The translations under genes and the position numbers were made by a program. DNA of 64,000 nucleotides. Origin: Fundidesulfovibrio terrae. GTDB taxonomy: Bacteria > Desulfobacterota > Desulfovibrionia > Desulfovibrionales > Desulfovibrionaceae. The DNA lies in NCBI RefSeq assembly GCF_022808915.1, contig NZ_JAKZFS010000003.1:1-64000 (forward strand), given 5' to 3'. Below the pieces are notes generated by a model, which was not told the origin of the DNA, searched no databases, and worked only from the letters and a program-made list of their open reading frames with translations. Below are positions 61,590-64,000 of the stretch, piece after piece (positions within the stretch are counted from its first letter, which is position 1; each line of letters starts with the position of its first letter).

Positions 61590-61911
61590 TTGACGAAATT
61601 GGTTATGGTGTTCTCGGCGGGAAGCACAGCCCGCCGAGACAAAAGAAACGGCCCACGGGCCGCCCGGCGGAAACCCCTCGCGGCATCGCCCCACCACACC
61701 CCGCCCTAAAAGCCGCGAGCCTCACCACGCTGCCCACAACCGCCGGGCGGCCCTACCGTGCGGGGGGAGAGCCCACTCCCCCCGCTTCTTTTTTTCCAGA
61801 ACGCCAGGTCTTTTCATCATTTCCTTGCCAGTTTTCATCCGTTCGGGTTACCTGTGTCATTGAGTGAGTTTTCCACCGCTCGATCACGACTAGCGGTCTT
61901 CAAGGGGGACA
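61590..61911. terminator. Gene-free region with second terminator at 61760-61795
   Basis: This 322-bp gap holds TCTCGGCGGG/CCCGCCGAGA (61612-61639) and a strong intrinsic terminator, GCGGGGGGAG (61760-61769) with CTCCCCCCGC (61776-61785) followed by TTCTTTTTTT. I see no gene. The phosphoesterase promoter must lie in the last 100 bp. Confidence 0.7.
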
Positions 61912-61914
61912 GTG

Positions 61915-62817
61915 ATGAAAACAGGCATCGAACGGCGCGAGTTCCTGAAACTTGCGGGTATCGGAAGCGTGGTGTTCGCAAGCGGCCTCATGGGCATGAA
62001 CGGGTTGGGGCATGCCGCAACGCCCGCCCAGGACGATTTCTTTTTCGTGCAGATGTCCGACACCCATTGGGGCTTCAACAACCCCGCAGTGAACCCCGAG
62101 GCCGGAACGACCCTTCAAAAGGCCGTGGCTGCGGTGAACGCCCTGGCCCGCCAACCCGATTTCATCATCTTCACTGGTGACTTGACCCATACCACGGACG
62201 ACGAACAGGTACGCCGCAAGCGCCTCGGTGAATTCCGTGAGATCGTGGGAGCCCTCAAGGTGAAGAATGTCCGGTTCATGCCCGGGGAACACGACGCCGG
62301 GCTGGACAACGGCAAGGCATACCAGGAGCTCTTCGGGGAAACACACTACGCCTTCGAACACAAAGGCGTGCATTTCATCGTTCTGGACAATGTTTCCAAC
62401 CCGGGCTCCACCATTGGCGACGCCCAACTGCAATGGTTCGCCGCCGAACTGGGCAAGATCGACAAGAAAGCGCCGCTGGTCATCTTCACCCACCGGCCGC
62501 TGTTCGACCTTGCCCCTGACTGGGACTGGCACACCCGCGACGGGGCCAAGGCCTTGGAGATGCTCAAGCCGTTCACCAACAACGTCACGGTCTTCTACGG
62601 GCACATCCATCAGGTGAACCACCACGAAGCCGACGGCATCAAACACAACTCCGCCATGGGCCTCATGTATCCCCTGCCCGCCCCGGGTTCCGTACCGATC
62701 AAGGCCCCCCTTCCCTGGACTCCCTCACAGCCGTTCAAGGGCCTGGGATTCCGGGGCGTGGACGCCGGCAAGGACCGGGCATACGCCCTGACCGAATACC
62801 CCCTCAAGGGAGAATAG
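61915..62817 (+). CDS. Tat-exported metallophosphoesterase
   Basis: The 300-residue protein has a twin-arginine signal (ERREFLKLAG, about 6-15, then a hydrophobic stretch) so it is exported folded. Metallophosphoesterase ligands appear as SDTHWG, FTGDLTH, GEHD, THRP and YGHIHQ. The asparagine normally in GNHD is a glutamate here (GEHD). Start at ATG 61915 with GGGGGAC upstream. The substrate is unknown. The stop is five bp before the cupredoxin gene. Confidence 0.88.
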   Translation: MKTGIERREFLKLAGIGSVVFASGLMGMNGLGHAATPAQDDFFFVQMSDTHWGFNNPAVNPEAGTTLQKAVAAVNALARQPDFIIFTGDLTHTTDDEQVRRKRLGEFREIVGALKVKNVRFMPGEHDAGLDNGKAYQELFGETHYAFEHKGVHFIVLDNVSNPGSTIGDAQLQWFAAELGKIDKKAPLVIFTHRPLFDLAPDWDWHTRDGAKALEMLKPFTNNVTVFYGHIHQVNHHEADGIKHNSAMGLMYPLPAPGSVPIKAPLPWTPSQPFKGLGFRGVDAGKDRAYALTEYPLKGE

Positions 62818-62821
62818 TCTC

Positions 62822-63190
62822 ATGCGCGGCATCACGATCCCATTGCTGGTCGCCTTGTTGTTCGCGGTTTGCACGGTGGCCATGACGGCCTCGCCCGCTC
62901 TCGCGCAGCAGGACGAGCAGGTCGTCACGGTCACTGCGAAACAGTACGAGTTTTCCCCCCAAACGATCACTGTGAAGAAGGGAACTCCCGTGGTCCTCGA
63001 GTTGACGTCACTGGACAGGCTGCACGGATTCTCCTGCCCGGCCCTCAAGCTCCGCAGCGACATCCCCCCCGGGAAAACCACCACCGTGCGTTTCGTCCCG
63101 GACAAGGTCGGGACGTTCCCCTTCCACTGCGACAATTTCTGCGGTTCCGGTCACGAACACATGATCGGGACCATCACCGTCACCGAATAG
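62822..63190 (+). CDS. Exported CuA-type cupredoxin
   Basis: The 122-residue protein has a signal peptide (about 1-28, AxA then QQ) and a cupredoxin fold with a full CuA set: H68, C103-x3-C107-x3-H111-x2-M114. This is the binuclear copper pattern of cytochrome c oxidase subunit II and nitrous oxide reductase, here in a free periplasmic protein. It may transfer electrons or handle copper. Co-transcribed with the phosphoesterase. Confidence 0.88.
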   Translation: MRGITIPLLVALLFAVCTVAMTASPALAQQDEQVVTVTAKQYEFSPQTITVKKGTPVVLELTSLDRLHGFSCPALKLRSDIPPGKTTTVRFVPDKVGTFPFHCDNFCGSGHEHMIGTITVTE

Positions 63191-63216
63191 GAGCGCTGCA
63201 TCGCGCGCCAGATCAT

Positions 63217-63245
63217 GGGGGAGAGCAATCTCCCCCTTCTTTTTT
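63217..63245 (+). terminator. Terminator after the cupredoxin gene
   Basis: GGGGGAGA (63217-63224) with TCTCCCCC (63229-63236), GCAA loop, and TTCTTTTTT tail. Confidence 0.88.
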
Positions 63246-63369
63246 GCGTGCCCGGGCCGCGTTTGCGGCGGCGCGTAACCGTCAGCCCTCCCCCCGCCTC
63301 TAGACCAAGACCCGCAACTCAGCGACCGACGCCAGCCGCGCCACTCCACCGCACCATCGGAACACTTCC

Positions 63370-64000
63370 ATGCTTCACATAGCCCTGAAAATGCTCTTCG
63401 GCGACATGGGGAAATACCTGGGCATCGTCGTGGCCATCGCCCTGTCTTCCATCATCATGATCCAGCAGCCGGCCATCCTGGTGGACATCCTCAGCCAGAC
63501 CTATGGCGCCATCTCCGACATGGACCTCCCCGACATCTGGGTCATGGACCCCAAGGTGCAGTCCATCGAAGATTCCAAGCCCATGCAGGACACGCAGCTC
63601 TACCGCGTGCGCGGGGTCAGCGGAGTGGAATGGGCCGTGCCCTTCTTCAAGGGCGGGCAGAAGGTGCGCCTGGAGAACGGCGAGACCGCCCAGTGCCAGA
63701 TGAACGGCCTGGACGAGGCCACACTCATCGGCGGCCCGGCGGTGATGCTCGAAGGAAATCTCGCCGATCTGCGAATCCCCGACGCGGTCATCGTGGACGA
63801 AGCCGGAGCCAAGGGCAGGCTGGCCATGCGCACCGCCGAGGGAACCCCGATCCCTGTTAAACTGGGCGACATCCTGGAGATCAACGACAAGCGCGCCCAG
63901 GTGGTGGGCATCGCCCGGTCCACGCCGAGCTTCATGTCCCAGCCGGTGATCTTCACTACATACGCCCGCGCCAAGACCTTCGCCTTCAGCGAGCGCAAAC
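63370..64000 (+). CDS. ABC transporter permease (MacB/FtsX-type), partial at window end
   Basis: Open from ATG 63370 to the end of the window (210 codons, no stop). An N-terminal membrane helix (about 15-40: YLGIVVAIALSSIIMI) is followed by a periplasmic domain with the VRGVSGVEWAVP and VVGIARST segments typical of MacB-PCD permeases such as DevC-like exporters. The ATPase and adaptor should be further downstream. The Met-first sequence lacks a strong ribosome-binding site. Confidence 0.82.
   Translation, partial: MLHIALKMLFGDMGKYLGIVVAIALSSIIMIQQPAILVDILSQTYGAISDMDLPDIWVMDPKVQSIEDSKPMQDTQLYRVRGVSGVEWAVPFFKGGQKVRLENGETAQCQMNGLDEATLIGGPAVMLEGNLADLRIPDAVIVDEAGAKGRLAMRTAEGTPIPVKLGDILEINDKRAQVVGIARSTPSFMSQPVIFTTYARAKTFAFSERK

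Overview
The window is GC-rich chromosomal DNA, apart from one AT-rich patch, and looks like a sulfate-reducing member of the Desulfovibrionales (Desulfovibrio/Fundidesulfovibrio type). The evidence is dsrC with both redox cysteines, a small single-polypeptide siroheme sulfite reductase, a 1209-residue pyruvate:ferredoxin oxidoreductase, a hemerythrin-tailed chemoreceptor of the DcrH type, and the housekeeping gene content. I cannot name the species from sequence alone.

Layout. 1-10.4 kb: a minus-strand block reading phoH-like ybeZ, a PgpH-like HD phosphodiesterase, an AhpD-like protein, ybeY, argF, argG; then a chemoreceptor with a C-terminal sensor domain, an NFACT/RqcH-like protein and a DksA-type regulator. 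10.7-14.2 kb: tRNA-Gly, tRNA-Cys and tRNA-Gly, then a methyltransferase, a YcaO-TPR protein and, behind its own promoter and a structured leader, dsrC. 14.2-21.7 kb: a 916-residue membrane protein with a CCHC zinc knuckle, a UPF0280 protein, dnaA with a candidate origin region, a glycosyltransferase and the small sulfite reductase. 21.9-30.2 kb: hemerythrin chemoreceptor, SRPBCC protein, thyX, ruvCAB, yebC, rlmE and a CgeB-like glycosyltransferase. 30.2-33.3 kb: tRNA-Ala(CGC) followed by a small decaying island with an AT-rich orphan membrane gene, a small DNA-binding-like gene and two frameshifted phage-type genes. 33.5-45.9 kb: hybrid histidine kinase, small signalling proteins, a TetR-controlled HlyD/ABC-2 efflux operon with its operator, glutaredoxin, a DUF2235 hydrolase and a tautomerase. 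46-50 kb: rlmI and an mla lipid-transport operon (mlaE, D, C, A) that lacks the ATPase gene mlaF. 50-54.3 kb: CBS-PAS-GGDEF protein, a secreted protein, a duplicated Cys-rich protein and NDH-2. 54.4-61.6 kb: ADP-forming acyl-CoA synthetase, a Pta-N-like protein and PFOR, preceded by a cluster of CCGGAC sites and a sigma-54-like promoter. 61.9-64 kb: Tat-exported phosphoesterase, a CuA-type cupredoxin and the start of an ABC permease.

How they work together. The 54-61 kb operon makes a coherent module from pyruvate to acetyl-CoA to acetate plus ATP, supplying electrons for sulfate reduction in which DsrC is the sulfur carrier. The most interesting unexplained items are the dsrC leader, which can form two mutually exclusive helices, the methyltransferase/YcaO-TPR pair upstream of it, the CCGGAC/sigma-54 control region, the repeated Cys-rich module seen both intact and frameshifted, and the orphan membrane gene in the tRNA-Ala island. 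Several dispersed palindromic repeat families lie between genes.
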